From Albimonas marina (GTDB lineage Bacteria; Pseudomonadota; Alphaproteobacteria; Rhodobacterales; Rhodobacteraceae): 64,000 nucleotides of DNA. Position numbers and translations under genes: made by a program. Under the pieces are notes generated by a model, which was not told the origin of the DNA, made no database searches, and saw nothing but the letters and a program-made list of their open reading frames with translations. The stretch covers positions 124,001 to 188,000 of the forward strand of contig NZ_JARHUC010000007.1 of NCBI RefSeq assembly GCF_029223255.1, written 5' to 3'. Shown piece after piece: positions 39,169 to 47,950 of the stretch (positions are counted from its first letter, which is position 1; each line of letters opens with the position of its first letter).

Positions 39169-39795
39169 ATGTCCGGCACGCCCCCCCGCGCCTGGCAACG
39201 CATGCTGTCGGGCCGCCGGCTCGACCTGCTCGATCCTGCGCCGCTCGACGTGGAGATCGAGGACATCGCCCACGGCCTCGCCTTCGTCGCCCGCTGGAAC
39301 GGGCAGACGCTGGGGGACTGGGCGTTCTCGGTCGCCGAGCATTCGTTGCTGGTCGAGGAGATCTTCGGCACGCTCACGGCGGCGCCGAAGCCCCGCGACC
39401 GGCTGCTGGCGCTGCTCCACGACGCGCCCGAATACGTGATCGGCGACATGATCTCGCCGTTCAAGGCGGCGCTGGGCATCGACTACAAGGCCTTCGAGGC
39501 GCGGCTGGAGCGGGCCGTGCACGTGCGCTTCGGCCTGCCCTCCGAGACGCCCAAGGGCGTGAAGGCCCAGATCAAGCGCGCCGACCGGGCCTGCGCCTGG
39601 TTCGAGGCGACGCAGCTCGCCGGCTTCTCCCACGCCGAGGCGGACCGCTTCTTCGGCCGCCCCAGGTTCCCCGGCGCCGAGAGCTTCCGCCTGACCCCCC
39701 TCTCCCCGCGCGAGGCGCGCGAGCGCTTCCTGGCGCGGTTCCATGAGCTGATGGAGGCGATGGAGTCCCGTGACTCCGCGCGCGCCGGACGTTAA
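39169..39795 (+). CDS. HD-domain hydrolase (YfbR-like 5'-nucleotidase)
   Basis: A 208-residue HD-superfamily metal-dependent phosphohydrolase. The motifs are FSVAEHSLLVEEI (first His), LLALLHDAPEYVIGDMISPFK (the HD pair) and IKRADRACAWFEATQLAGF (distal Asp), the arrangement of YfbR-like 5'-deoxynucleotidases. It probably dephosphorylates nucleoside monophosphates. It is the first gene of a plus-strand run, nine bases before hemC, so it is probably co-transcribed with the heme genes. Confidence 0.87.
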   Translation: MSGTPPRAWQRMLSGRRLDLLDPAPLDVEIEDIAHGLAFVARWNGQTLGDWAFSVAEHSLLVEEIFGTLTAAPKPRDRLLALLHDAPEYVIGDMISPFKAALGIDYKAFEARLERAVHVRFGLPSETPKGVKAQIKRADRACAWFEATQLAGFSHAEADRFFGRPRFPGAESFRLTPLSPREARERFLARFHELMEAMESRDSARAGR

Positions 39796-39804
39796 GCCGG
39801 TTTC

Positions 39805-40746
39805 ATGACCGAGACGCCTTACAGCCCCGACCGCCCGCTCCGCCTCGGCACCCGAGGCTCGCCGCTTGCCGTGGCCCAGGCCGAGGAGACGCGCGGCCGC
39901 CTGGCCGCCGCCCACGGCCTGCCGCTGGAGGCGTTCGAGATCGTGGTCATCAAGACCACCGGCGACCGGGTGCAGGACCGCGCGCTGAGCGAGATCGGCG
40001 GCAAGGGCCTGTTCACCAAGGAGATCGAGGAGGCGCTGACCTCCGGCGCCATCGACATCGCCGTCCACTCGATGAAGGACATGCCGGTCGAGCAGCCCGA
40101 CGGGCTCGCCCTGACCGCCTATCTCCCGCGCGAGGACGTGCGCGACGCCTTCGTCAGCCTCGCCTTCGGGGGCCTCTCGGACCTGCCGCAGGGCGCGGTG
40201 CTGGGCACGTCGTCGCTGCGCCGGCGCGCGCAGGCGCTGAACCGGCGCCCCGACCTGCAGGTGGTGGAGTTCCGCGGCAACGTGCAGACCCGGCTGCGCA
40301 AGCTCGCCGACGGGGTGGCGGCGGCGACGTTCCTCGCCTGCGCCGGCCTGCGCCGGCTGGGGATGGACGAGCTGGCCGAGAAGGCCATCGCCACCGACGA
40401 GATGCTGCCCGCGGTCGCGCAGGGCGCCATCGGCATCGAGCAGCGCGCCGACGACGCCGCCGTCTCGGCCCTGCTGGGCGCCATCGACCATTCCGACACG
40501 AAGAAGCGGCTGGCGGCGGAGCGGGCGTTCCTCGCCGGCCTCGACGGCTCCTGCCGCACGCCCATCGGCGGGCTGGCCGAGCTGCTGCCCGGCGACCGCC
40601 TGCGCCTGCGCGGCGAGATCATCCGCCCCGACGGCTCGGTCCGCCACGCGACGGAACGGGAGGGGCCGGTCTCGGACGCCGCCGCCATGGGCGCGGACGC
40701 GGCCGCCGAGCTGCGCGGGCGCGGCGGCCCGGACTTCTTCGCATGA
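39805..40746 (+). CDS. hemC: Hydroxymethylbilane synthase
   Basis: A 313-residue porphobilinogen deaminase. The dipyrromethane cofactor is attached to Cys250 in LDGSCRTPIGG. Other motifs are LRLGTRGSPLAVAQA, KTTGDRVQDRALSEIGGKGLFTKEIE, AVHSMKDMP and TSSLRRRAQ with the arginines that bind growing pyrrole chains. It makes hydroxymethylbilane for HemD and overlaps hemD by four bases. Confidence 0.98.
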   Translation: MTETPYSPDRPLRLGTRGSPLAVAQAEETRGRLAAAHGLPLEAFEIVVIKTTGDRVQDRALSEIGGKGLFTKEIEEALTSGAIDIAVHSMKDMPVEQPDGLALTAYLPREDVRDAFVSLAFGGLSDLPQGAVLGTSSLRRRAQALNRRPDLQVVEFRGNVQTRLRKLADGVAAATFLACAGLRRLGMDELAEKAIATDEMLPAVAQGAIGIEQRADDAAVSALLGAIDHSDTKKRLAAERAFLAGLDGSCRTPIGGLAELLPGDRLRLRGEIIRPDGSVRHATEREGPVSDAAAMGADAAAELRGRGGPDFFA

Positions 40747-41594
40747 GCGCAGCCGGAGCGCCCGAGGCGGAGGCGCCCGCGGGCGCGGCGCCCGAGGCTC
40801 CGGTCGCGCCGCTCGCCCTCGTCACGCGGCCCGAGCCCGCCGCCGCCCGGCTGGCCGCGGCGCTGGAGGCCGAGGGCTGGCGCACGCTCTCCGCGCCCCT
40901 GATGCGGTTCGAGACGCTGCCCGCCCCCGCTGATCCGGCCGGGGCCTGGGCGATCGCGCTGACCTCGGCCAGCGGCGCGCGCGCCGCGCCGGCGGGCGAG
41001 GCGTTGCGCGCGCCCCCCTGCTTCTGCGTGGGGGAGGCGACGGCCGAGGCGGCCCGCGCCGCGGGCTTCGCCGACGTGCGCGCCGCCGACGGCGACGCCG
41101 CCGCGCTCGCCGAGCTGATCGCGGCGCAGGCCCCGCAGGGCGCCGAGATCCTGCACCTGCGCGGCCGCCACGGCGGCGAGGACCTGGCCGAGGCGCTGGC
41201 CGCGCGCGGCCTGCGCCTGCGCCAGGCGGTCGTCTACGCGATGTCGGCGGCCGAGGCGCTGCCGCCCGAGGCGGACGCCGCGCTCGCCGCGGGCGAGGTG
41301 AAGATGATCCCCGTCTTTTCGCCGCGATCGGGCGCCATCCTTGCGCGGCTGCTGTCGCGGCGTCACGATCTGTCGCGTACGGTGGCGGTCGCGATCAGCC
41401 GCGCGGCGGCCGAGGGGCTCGACGCCTGCGGCTTCGCGCGGGTCGAGATCGCCGCGGCGCCGACCCGCAAGGCGATGCGCGCCGCCATGGGCGACGTCGC
41501 GAAGGCCGCGCGCCGGCGCGCGGCGCGATCCGCCCCGGACGGGGCGCAGGATCCCGCTCCTTCGGGGGCGCAGGACACGGGCCGGGAGGCCTGA
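40743..41594 (+). CDS. hemD: Uroporphyrinogen-III synthase
   Basis: A 283-residue poorly conserved enzyme that cyclises hydroxymethylbilane. Position and fold cues identify it: VTRPEPAAARLAAALEAEGW at the start of domain 1, WAIALTSASGARA, GAEILHLRGRHGGEDLAEAL, then IPVFSPRSGAILARLL and AISRAAAEGL in domain 2. The C-terminal 35 residues are low complexity. It is coupled to hemC through an ATGA overlap. Confidence 0.9.
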   Translation: MSAAGAPEAEAPAGAAPEAPVAPLALVTRPEPAAARLAAALEAEGWRTLSAPLMRFETLPAPADPAGAWAIALTSASGARAAPAGEALRAPPCFCVGEATAEAARAAGFADVRAADGDAAALAELIAAQAPQGAEILHLRGRHGGEDLAEALAARGLRLRQAVVYAMSAAEALPPEADAALAAGEVKMIPVFSPRSGAILARLLSRRHDLSRTVAVAISRAAAEGLDACGFARVEIAAAPTRKAMRAAMGDVAKAARRRAARSAPDGAQDPAPSGAQDTGREA

Positions 41595-41676
41595 GCGCAG
41601 GGGCCGCAAGGCCCGAAGACCGGCCGCGCCGGCCCCTCGCGGGGCCGATCCGCGCGGTTCGCCGCACCCGCCGGTG

Positions 41677-41706
41677 TTGTTCTGCGGCGGGCGCATCCCA
41701 TAACGT
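41677..41706 (+). promoter_or_regulatory. Candidate promoter of the mitofilin gene
   Basis: TTGTTC (41677-41682) and TAACGT (41701-41706), 18-base spacer, in the 158-base gap after hemD, about 45 bases before the start codon. Prediction only. Confidence 0.35.
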
Positions 41707-41752
41707 CCCATAGGGGGCCGCGGCCCCTCGAACGGGAGATCAGGACGGCGAG

Positions 41753-43423
41753 ATGAGCGACAAGACGGACCCCGATCAGACGCCCGGCAAGGGGACCAAG
41801 ACCCCCGAGGGCGCGCCCGACGCGGCGCCGGAGGCGGAGGCCGCCGGACCCGCGGCCGCCGATCCGATCGACGCGCAGCCGCGCCCGGACGAGATCGAGG
41901 ACGCGCAGCCCGCCGACGAGGCGCCGACGCCCGAGACCCGCCCCGCCGACGCGGAGGCGATGACCGCCGAGGAATACGAGCTCGCCGCGGCCCAGCCCGG
42001 CGTCGACCCCGTGACGCTGGCCGGTCCCGAGCCGGATCGCGACCCCGAGACGGCGCCCGGAAGCGACGCGGCCGAAGCCGGCCTCGACCCCGTGGCGGGC
42101 GAGGAGCTGCGCGAGGGCGCGACGGCCGAGGAATTCCCCCACGGCGACGGCTCCACCTGGCCCAACGACCGCCCGGAGGAGCTCGCCGCCGGGCTCGACA
42201 GCGGTTCGGACTACGATGCGCGCGACGAGGAGCGCGAGCGGCCGGCGGAGGACGACCCGTTCCACGACGAGCATGACGAGCATGGCCGCACCAGCCTGGC
42301 CGCCCGCGCCCTGCAGGCGCTGGTGATCCTGCTGATCGGCGCGGCCATCGCCCTGTGGGCGCTGCCGCGCGTGGCCCCGCACCTGCCCGCCCCCATCGCC
42401 GAGGCCGTGCGCGCCCCCGGCATGGTGACCGAGGCCGACCTGACCGCCCTGCGCGCCGAGATCGAGGAGGCCAACGCCACCCGCATCGCCGCGCTGGAAA
42501 CCCGCCTGGCCGAGGCCGAGGGGGGCGCCGCGGGCGCCGACCTCTCGACCCTCGAGGGCCGGGTCGCGGAGCTGGAGAGCCGGATCGAGACCCTCGGCGG
42601 CGCCGCCTCGGGCGGCGACGCGGGCCTCGCCCAGCAGGTCGAGGATCTCTCGGCCGCCCAGTCGAACCTGCGCGCGCAGCTCGATTCGCTGTCGGGGAGC
42701 CTGTCCAATCTCGGCGACGCCGCCGGGAACCTGCCCCCCGAGGCCGCCGAGCGCCTGTCCGGCTTCGCCGCCGCCACCGAGGCGCTGCGCGCCGAGATGG
42801 GCTCGGTCAACGAGCGGGTCGACCAGCTCGCCGCCCGGCTCGACGAGGCGGAGGCCCGCTTCGACGAGCGCGCCTCGGCCGCCGAGAGCGCGGCGCAGAC
42901 CGCCCAGACCGAGGCCGCCGACGCCCAGCGCAAGGCCCAGGTCAACGCCGGCTTCGCCCAGCTGATGCTGGCCCTCGACGAGGGGCGGCCCTACGCCGGC
43001 CCGATGGCCTCGCTGACCGAGTTCGGCCCCGCGCCGGACCCGCTCGCCGCCCATGCCGACGCGGGCGTGCCCCGCATCGCCGACCTGCGCGAGAGCTTCA
43101 CCCCCGCCGCTCACGACGCGATGGAGGCGCAGGCCACCGCCGAGGCCGGCGACGCCTTCGCCTCGAAGGCGCTGGCCGCCTTCCGCGCCCGTCTGCAGGG
43201 CGTGCCGGTGGACAAGGTCGAGGGCGAGGGGCTCGACGCCCAGCTCGGCGCCGCCGCCGCGGCCCTGCGCGAGGGCGAGGTCGCCCAGGCGCTGGAGGCG
43301 CTGGAGGGCCTGCCCCCCGCCGCGGGCGAGGCGATGGGCCCGTGGATGGAGCGCGCCCGCGCCCGCGTCGCCGCCATCGACGCGGCCGAGACCTGGCGCG
43401 GCGAGCTGCTGGGCGCGAACTGA
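41753..43423 (+). CDS. Mitofilin/Mic60-like inner-membrane protein
   Basis: A 556-residue protein, the alphaproteobacterial relative of mitochondrial Mic60. Residues 1-180 are acidic, Ala/Pro-rich and disordered; one transmembrane helix spans about 184-206 (LQALVILLIGAAIALWALP). Residues about 220-400 are heptad-rich coiled coil (LRAEIEEANATRIAALETRLAEAEGG and onward), and 405-556 is the C-terminal mitofilin domain (NAGFAQLMLALDEGRPYAGPM...). In photosynthetic and other alphaproteobacteria it shapes intracytoplasmic or envelope membranes. Placement between hemD and hemY is the conserved arrangement. Confidence 0.88.
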   Translation: MSDKTDPDQTPGKGTKTPEGAPDAAPEAEAAGPAAADPIDAQPRPDEIEDAQPADEAPTPETRPADAEAMTAEEYELAAAQPGVDPVTLAGPEPDRDPETAPGSDAAEAGLDPVAGEELREGATAEEFPHGDGSTWPNDRPEELAAGLDSGSDYDARDEERERPAEDDPFHDEHDEHGRTSLAARALQALVILLIGAAIALWALPRVAPHLPAPIAEAVRAPGMVTEADLTALRAEIEEANATRIAALETRLAEAEGGAAGADLSTLEGRVAELESRIETLGGAASGGDAGLAQQVEDLSAAQSNLRAQLDSLSGSLSNLGDAAGNLPPEAAERLSGFAAATEALRAEMGSVNERVDQLAARLDEAEARFDERASAAESAAQTAQTEAADAQRKAQVNAGFAQLMLALDEGRPYAGPMASLTEFGPAPDPLAAHADAGVPRIADLRESFTPAAHDAMEAQATAEAGDAFASKALAAFRARLQGVPVDKVEGEGLDAQLGAAAAALREGEVAQALEALEGLPPAAGEAMGPWMERARARVAAIDAAETWRGELLGAN

Positions 43424-43532
43424 GAATGCCGCGCCGCCCCTCGACCGACGCGCCCCCGGGCGCGACGGACGCGGGGCGGCGCGCCGCTGACACGTCCGGC
43501 GCGACCGGACGCAAGAAGGAAGGATGCAGGGG

Positions 43533-45026
43533 ATGATCTGGCTTCTGGTGCGCGTGGGCGTGTTCGTGGCGTTGGCCGCGGCGGTCGCCTACGGGATCGG
43601 GGTGCTTCTGGACACGCCCGGCGGGATCGAGATCGTCTGGGACGGGCGCGCCTATTCCTTCGATCCGCTGACCTTCGTGGCGATCTTCCTCGGCGCCGTG
43701 CTGGCGCTGTGGCTGCTGTGGAAGCTGATCGGGCTGACGATGGCCTGCATCGCCTTCCTCACCGGCGACGAGACCGCGGTCAGCCGCTTCTTCGGCCGCT
43801 CGCGCACCCGCCGGGGGCTCGAGGCGCTGGAGGGCGGCATGATCGCCATGGCCGAGGGCGATCCGCGCCGGGCGCTGGCCAAGGCCGAGCGGGCGGGCAA
43901 GCTTCTCGACCGCCCCGAACTGGCCGAGTTGCTGGCCGCCCAGGCCGCCCGCGCCGCGGGGCAGGAGGATCGCGCCGAGGTCTATTTCAAGGCGCTGGCG
44001 CGCACCAAGCGCACCCAGGCGATCGGCGTCCGCGGCCTGCTGGACCAGGCGATGGAGCGGGGCGAGACCGACAAGGCGCTGATGCTGGCCGAGCGCGCCT
44101 TCGCCCTGCGGCCGCGCGACGCCGGGGTGATGACGCGCCTGTTCGACCTGCAGACCGGGGCCGAGGACTGGGGCGCCGCGCGCCGCACCCTGGCCGCCGA
44201 GGTCCGCGCCGGCGCCCTGCCGCGCGAGGTCGGCGCCCGCCGCGACGCCGTGCTGGCCCTGGCCGAGGCCCGCGTGGCCGAGGCGAACGGCGAGCATGAG
44301 CGCGCCCGCGACGCCGCGCTGGAGGCGAACCGCCGCTCCCCCGCCCTCGCCCCCGCCGCGGTGGCCGCGGCCCGCGCCCTGGCCCAGCAGAACCAGGTCG
44401 CCAAGGCCGAGAAGGTGCTGCGCGCCGCCTGGAAGCAGTCGCCGCATCCCGAGATCGCCGGCGCCTTCGCCGCCCTCGTCCCCGACGAGAGCCCCGAGGC
44501 GCGCCGCCGCCGCTTCAAGGGCCTGACCTCGGAGAACGTCGACCACGTCGAATCGAAGCTGCTGGAGGCCGAGCTGGCGCTGGCCGCCGAGGACTTCCCC
44601 GGCGCCCGCCGCGCGCTGGGCGACCTGACCGAGACCCGGCCCACCACCCGCTCGCTGGCGATCATGGCCGCGGTGGAGCGCGGCTCGGGCGCCGACGACC
44701 ACGTGGTGCGCGCCTGGCTCGCCAAGGCCCTCTCCGCCCCGCGCGGCGAGGCCTGGACCTGCGACGCCTGCGGCACGGTGCACGAGGCCTGGACCCCGGT
44801 CTGCGGCGAGTGCCGGGCGGTGGATTCGCTGAGCTGGAAGCAGCCGGCCGGCGCGGGCGAGAGCGCGGCCGCCCAGCAGGCCCTGCTGCCGGTGATCCTC
44901 GCCAGCCTCGAGGGGCAGACCGCGACGCCGCCCGAGACCGCGCGCAAGGACGTGGCCGACGCCGCCGAGGACGCGGTCGAGGCCCAGGCCGAGCCGGTCG
45001 TCGAGCCGCGCAAGGGCGCCGCCTGA
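43533..45026 (+). CDS. hemY: HemY-like TPR membrane protein
   Basis: A 497-residue protein with two N-terminal transmembrane helices (about 2-24 and 43-68), the HemY_N signature VEIVWDGRAYSFDPLTF-like segment (GIEIVWDGRAYSFDPLTFVA), GMIAMAEGDPRRALAKAERAGKLL and a TPR array. Near the C-terminus CDACGTVHEAWTPVCGEC is a zinc-ribbon-like four-cysteine motif, similar to that of LapB. The enzymatic role is unproven; it is linked to tetrapyrrole genes by position. The ATG at 43533 is preferred to 43524 because AGAAGGAAGG lies nine bases before it. Confidence 0.88.
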   Translation: MIWLLVRVGVFVALAAAVAYGIGVLLDTPGGIEIVWDGRAYSFDPLTFVAIFLGAVLALWLLWKLIGLTMACIAFLTGDETAVSRFFGRSRTRRGLEALEGGMIAMAEGDPRRALAKAERAGKLLDRPELAELLAAQAARAAGQEDRAEVYFKALARTKRTQAIGVRGLLDQAMERGETDKALMLAERAFALRPRDAGVMTRLFDLQTGAEDWGAARRTLAAEVRAGALPREVGARRDAVLALAEARVAEANGEHERARDAALEANRRSPALAPAAVAAARALAQQNQVAKAEKVLRAAWKQSPHPEIAGAFAALVPDESPEARRRRFKGLTSENVDHVESKLLEAELALAAEDFPGARRALGDLTETRPTTRSLAIMAAVERGSGADDHVVRAWLAKALSAPRGEAWTCDACGTVHEAWTPVCGECRAVDSLSWKQPAGAGESAAAQQALLPVILASLEGQTATPPETARKDVADAAEDAVEAQAEPVVEPRKGAA

Positions 45027-45066
45027 GGCGAACGCCCCGGCCCGCAGGCCGCACGACGGAAACCAC

Positions 45067-45105
45067 ACGCCCCGCGGCCGGACAGGCCGCGGGGCGTTTC
45101 GCTTT
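45067..45105 (+). terminator. Intrinsic terminator of the hem operon
   Basis: A perfect 13-bp stem (45067-45079 with 45085-45097), 5-base loop, then TTTCGCTTT, about 40 bases after hemY. It also lies close to the stop of the convergent RTX gene. Confidence 0.85.
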
Positions 45106-45127
45106 CCAGCCGGGGCGGCGCAGGGGC

Positions 45128-46831
45128 CTAGAGGATGAAGTCCCCGGCCCCCATCGCGCCGCCGGTCGCCAGCGTGACCGCGATCTCCAGGTCCGCCACG
45201 CCGTCGCCGTTCACGTCGCCCTGCACCGTGAAGACGCCGTCGCCCGTCGCCTCGGCCCGCAGCTCGCCCTTGCGGCCGTGGAAGTCGTCGTCGCCGATGA
45301 CGCGGAAGGCGTCGTGGCGGCGCGAGCCGCTTTTCGCGTCGATGTCCTTCAGCACGATCCGGTCGCCCTGGGCGCGGGAGAAGTCGAGGATCTCGTCGAT
45401 CCGCTCGCCGCGGCTGTCGGACAGGCTCTCGAACTCGAAGCGGTCGCGCCCGCCCCCGCCGGTCAGGTCGTCGGCGCCGAAGCCGCCGGCGATCCGGTCC
45501 GCGCCACCCTCGCCGAAGATCGCGTCGTCGCCGCCCTCGACCTGGTCGGTGCCCGCGCCCGCGTCGATCCGGTCCCGGCCCGCGCCGCCCAGCACGAGGT
45601 CGTCGCCCGCGCCCGCCGCGATCGAGTCGTTCCCTGCCGCGCCGCGGATCTCGTCGTCCTTGTCGAAGCCCAGCAGCAGGTCGTCGCGGGTCGTGCCGGT
45701 CACGTCGACCTTGGGGCTCAGCGTCAGCACCTCGCCCTTCGAGACGTCGCGGGACGCGGCGCCGTCGAACTCGGCGATCTCCTGCAGGAGGGCGAGGCGG
45801 ATCGGATCGTCCGCCGCCCGCTCCAGCGTCGCGACGGCGACGTCGCCCGCGTCCGGGTCGATCAGCCCCGCGAACGTCGTGCGCTGGATCACGTCGCCGT
45901 CGAAATCGACCAGCACCGTCTGCGCGAGGCCGCCCGCCGCGCGGTCGCTCTGCATCCCCACCACCAGGTAGCCGACGCCCTTCACCGCCACGATGTTGGC
46001 GAAGGCGTCGATCGCCGGGTCGAAGCGGATCCGCGCGACGCCGGCGTCGGGCGTCTCGCCGGGCTTCGCCACGATCAGGCGCATGTCCGCGAGCGAGCTC
46101 AGCGTCAGCGCCGCCAGCGTCTGCCCGGAGGCGAAGACGGAGGGGCCGGAGAATTCGCCCAGCCCGGAGAAGCGGAACACGTCCGCGGGACCCGTGCCGG
46201 GCAGGGTGCGCATCGCCCAGTCCTGGCTGAAGTCGATGTCGAGGAAGGGAAACTCGCTGTCGACCAGGGTTCCGTCGGACAGCGCCAGGCCCGGCGAAAC
46301 CTCGGCCAGGTCCGCGATCCTGGAGACGACGCCGGTCGAGACGCTCAGCTGCAGGAGCTCGCCCCGGAACGGCTCGGCGAAGATCCAGTCGGGCGCGTCG
46401 GAGCCGCGGGCGCGCTCGGTCAGCTGGAAGAGCTGGTATTTGCCGTCGAAGGTCGTCGAGGTCTGGCCGGTCTGCTCGCCCAGCGCGTCGAAGGCGAGGA
46501 CGTCGAAGGTCGTCTTCGCCGCGGCGACCGCGCCCTCGACGCTGCGGATCATCACCAGGAAGCCGCCATCGGGGCCCGAGACCACCCGCCCCGTGACGGG
46601 ATCGTCGCTGGCGACCAGGGCCACGGGGATGTCGTCGCCGACCTTTTCCGGCCCGCCGTCCGCGCTCCGGTCGAACAGGCCCACGGTGAAGGCGGTGGTC
46701 CCGTCGTCGCCCCCGACCGGGTTCTCGCTGAACAGGACCGCGAGACCGCCGAGGCCGGTTCCCACGGCGTTCTCGAACTCCATCTCGGGCGGGAAGTCGG
46801 CGCCGGCGCCGGACAGGAGAGCGAAGCTCAT
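45128..46831 (-). CDS. Large RTX/hemolysin-type calcium-binding protein
   Basis: A 567-residue predicted type I-secreted protein. Residues 1-370 form a beta-rich region of repeated motifs (FALLSGAGADFPPEMEFENAVG...) of no family I recognise, possibly a beta-propeller. Residues about 400-470 carry RTX nonapeptides (IRGAAGNDSIAAGAGDDLVLGGAGRDRIDAGAG...). A C-terminal FDGDG-type stretch and a VNGDGVADLEIAVTL dockerin-like calcium loop precede the hydrophobic end GAGDFIL, typical of type I signals. The start at 46831 has GGAGGG upstream. The adhesin or enzymatic role is unknown. Confidence 0.8.
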   Translation of the reverse strand: MSFALLSGAGADFPPEMEFENAVGTGLGGLAVLFSENPVGGDDGTTAFTVGLFDRSADGGPEKVGDDIPVALVASDDPVTGRVVSGPDGGFLVMIRSVEGAVAAAKTTFDVLAFDALGEQTGQTSTTFDGKYQLFQLTERARGSDAPDWIFAEPFRGELLQLSVSTGVVSRIADLAEVSPGLALSDGTLVDSEFPFLDIDFSQDWAMRTLPGTGPADVFRFSGLGEFSGPSVFASGQTLAALTLSSLADMRLIVAKPGETPDAGVARIRFDPAIDAFANIVAVKGVGYLVVGMQSDRAAGGLAQTVLVDFDGDVIQRTTFAGLIDPDAGDVAVATLERAADDPIRLALLQEIAEFDGAASRDVSKGEVLTLSPKVDVTGTTRDDLLLGFDKDDEIRGAAGNDSIAAGAGDDLVLGGAGRDRIDAGAGTDQVEGGDDAIFGEGGADRIAGGFGADDLTGGGGRDRFEFESLSDSRGERIDEILDFSRAQGDRIVLKDIDAKSGSRRHDAFRVIGDDDFHGRKGELRAEATGDGVFTVQGDVNGDGVADLEIAVTLATGGAMGAGDFIL

Positions 46832-47174
46832 GCGCCGGCCCTCCGAGCAGGGGCGACGGCGGGCGAGGCGTCCTGCGCGATCGCGGAGGACGAAAACGCG
46901 AGCGGCATGGAAATGGTTCCTCGAAGATTTCCCCGGCGAAAGGGTCAACCGTGCGGGCGGCCGTCGCAAACGGAACTCCGCGCCGGCCGTCCCTGCGCCG
47001 CCCGCGCGCCGCCGCCGCGCGAGGCCGCGCCGCGAGGCGGGGGATGGCGGCGGTCGACCCAGGCGCTGCGGGGGCCGGGGCGAAGGGGGCGCGGCGTCGC
47101 GGCGCCTGTCGTGGCGAAAGCCGCGACGCAAGGCTTGCCAAGCCCCGGCGCCTCGGCTAGATCGGCCGCCGGTC
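46832..47174. other. Gap between the RTX gene and tRNA-Thr
   Basis: 343 bases. The left part (46840-46950) has lower GC and likely holds the RTX promoter; the right part is GC-rich with repeat-like GCGGCGTCGCGGCGCC. No gene seen. Confidence 0.4.
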
Positions 47175-47250
47175 GCCGGTGTAGCTCAGCTGGTAGAGCA
47201 CGTCATTCGTAATGATGGGGTCGGGGGTTCGAGTCCCTTCACCGGCACCA
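47175..47250 (+). tRNA. tRNA-Thr (anticodon CGT)
   Basis: A complete 76-base cloverleaf: acceptor GCCGGTG/CACCGGC, D-arm GCTCAGCTGGTAGAGC, anticodon stem CGTCA/TGATG (one G-T pair) with loop TTCGTAA giving anticodon CGT, T-arm GGGGGTTCGAGTCCCTT, discriminator A and encoded CCA. It reads ACG codons, frequent in this GC-rich genome. Confidence 0.95.
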
Positions 47251-47407
47251 CCCTCATCGAGAAAGATCAGGTTCCCAGCATCTTGCCCGCCCCGCGGGCG
47301 AGCGTGAGCGCTCGGCCGCGCGGCCGTCCGCGCCGCCCCCGGGCCGGGCGCCTCCCCCGAATTCCACCTCTGGAACGGAACCGCCCCGTGCCCGTCGGCC
47401 CCGCGAC

Positions 47408-47456
47408 GGGGACGGCCGGGCGGGGCGATGCGGCCGCGCAGCGGACGCGAGGGCCG
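47408..47456 (+). repeat. Dispersed repeat family C, copy 3
   Basis: Nearly identical to 6733-6785 (GGGGACGGCCGGGCGGGGCG, GCGCAGCGGACGCGAGGGCC), in the 47251-47548 gap after tRNA-Thr. The remainder of that gap has no gene. Confidence 0.75.
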
Positions 47457-47548
47457 ACCGCGCCGGGCCGGGGCCTCCGCGTCAGGCGCCTGGAACGCGA
47501 ACGGGGGGCCGAAGCCCCCCGCCATGGTCTTGCGAAGACGTCGCGCCG

Positions 47549-47947
47549 TCAGGCGGGCGTGAACAGCAGGATGTTCTGGCCGCCGGCCGAGGGCTTGAAC
47601 ACCGCCTTCACCTTCTGCCCGATCTGCAGCGCATCCGGATCGCAGTCGACGATGTTGGTGATGGCGCGCACCCGGTCGGCGATCTCGACATAGGCGTAGA
47701 CGTACTTGCCCCCGCCCTTCACCTGCTGGGCGGTGAACGAGTAGATCGTCCCGGTCCCGTCGCTCTCCTTCCACTCGAGGTTGTCGGAGTAGCAGTGCGG
47801 GCACATCGCGCGCGGGAAGTGGTGGCCGCGCCCGCAGTCCTTGCAGGTGCGGATCACCAGCCTGCCCTCGTTGCACGCCTCCCAGAAGCCCTTGGTCTCG
47901 GGCAGCATCCAGGGATCGGCGTAGGGCATCTTGTGGTCTTCGGCCAT
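47549..47947 (-). CDS. DUF35 OB-fold/zinc-ribbon protein
   Basis: A 132-residue protein. The N-terminal rubredoxin-like zinc ribbon is CKDCGRGHHFPRAMCPHC (about residues 35-52), followed by an OB-fold (GTIYSFTAQQVKGGGKYVYAYVEI...KAVF). Such DUF35 proteins are obligate partners of thiolase-like enzymes, stabilising them or forming the acyl-CoA-binding part, as ChsH2-DUF35 does with the aldolase Ltp2 or DUF35 with archaeal thiolase. It is three bases downstream of the thiolase-like gene. Confidence 0.9.
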   Translation of the reverse strand: MAEDHKMPYADPWMLPETKGFWEACNEGRLVIRTCKDCGRGHHFPRAMCPHCYSDNLEWKESDGTGTIYSFTAQQVKGGGKYVYAYVEIADRVRAITNIVDCDPDALQIGQKVKAVFKPSAGGQNILLFTPA

Positions 47948-47950
47948 GGA

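Noticed and set aside
36699-39746. Open frame of 1015 codons on the plus strand
   Set aside because: Antisense to ahcY and shifted relative to the HD gene; no recognisable domain.
43098-47141. Open frame of 1347 codons on the minus strand
   Set aside because: It runs antisense through the mitofilin and hemY genes and in another frame through the RTX gene. The product is Arg/Gly/Ala-rich with no motifs, a normal consequence of very high GC.
47175-47250. tRNA-Thr as an integration site for a genomic island
   Set aside because: No integrase, no duplicated tRNA 3' end and no change in gene style was seen on either side.
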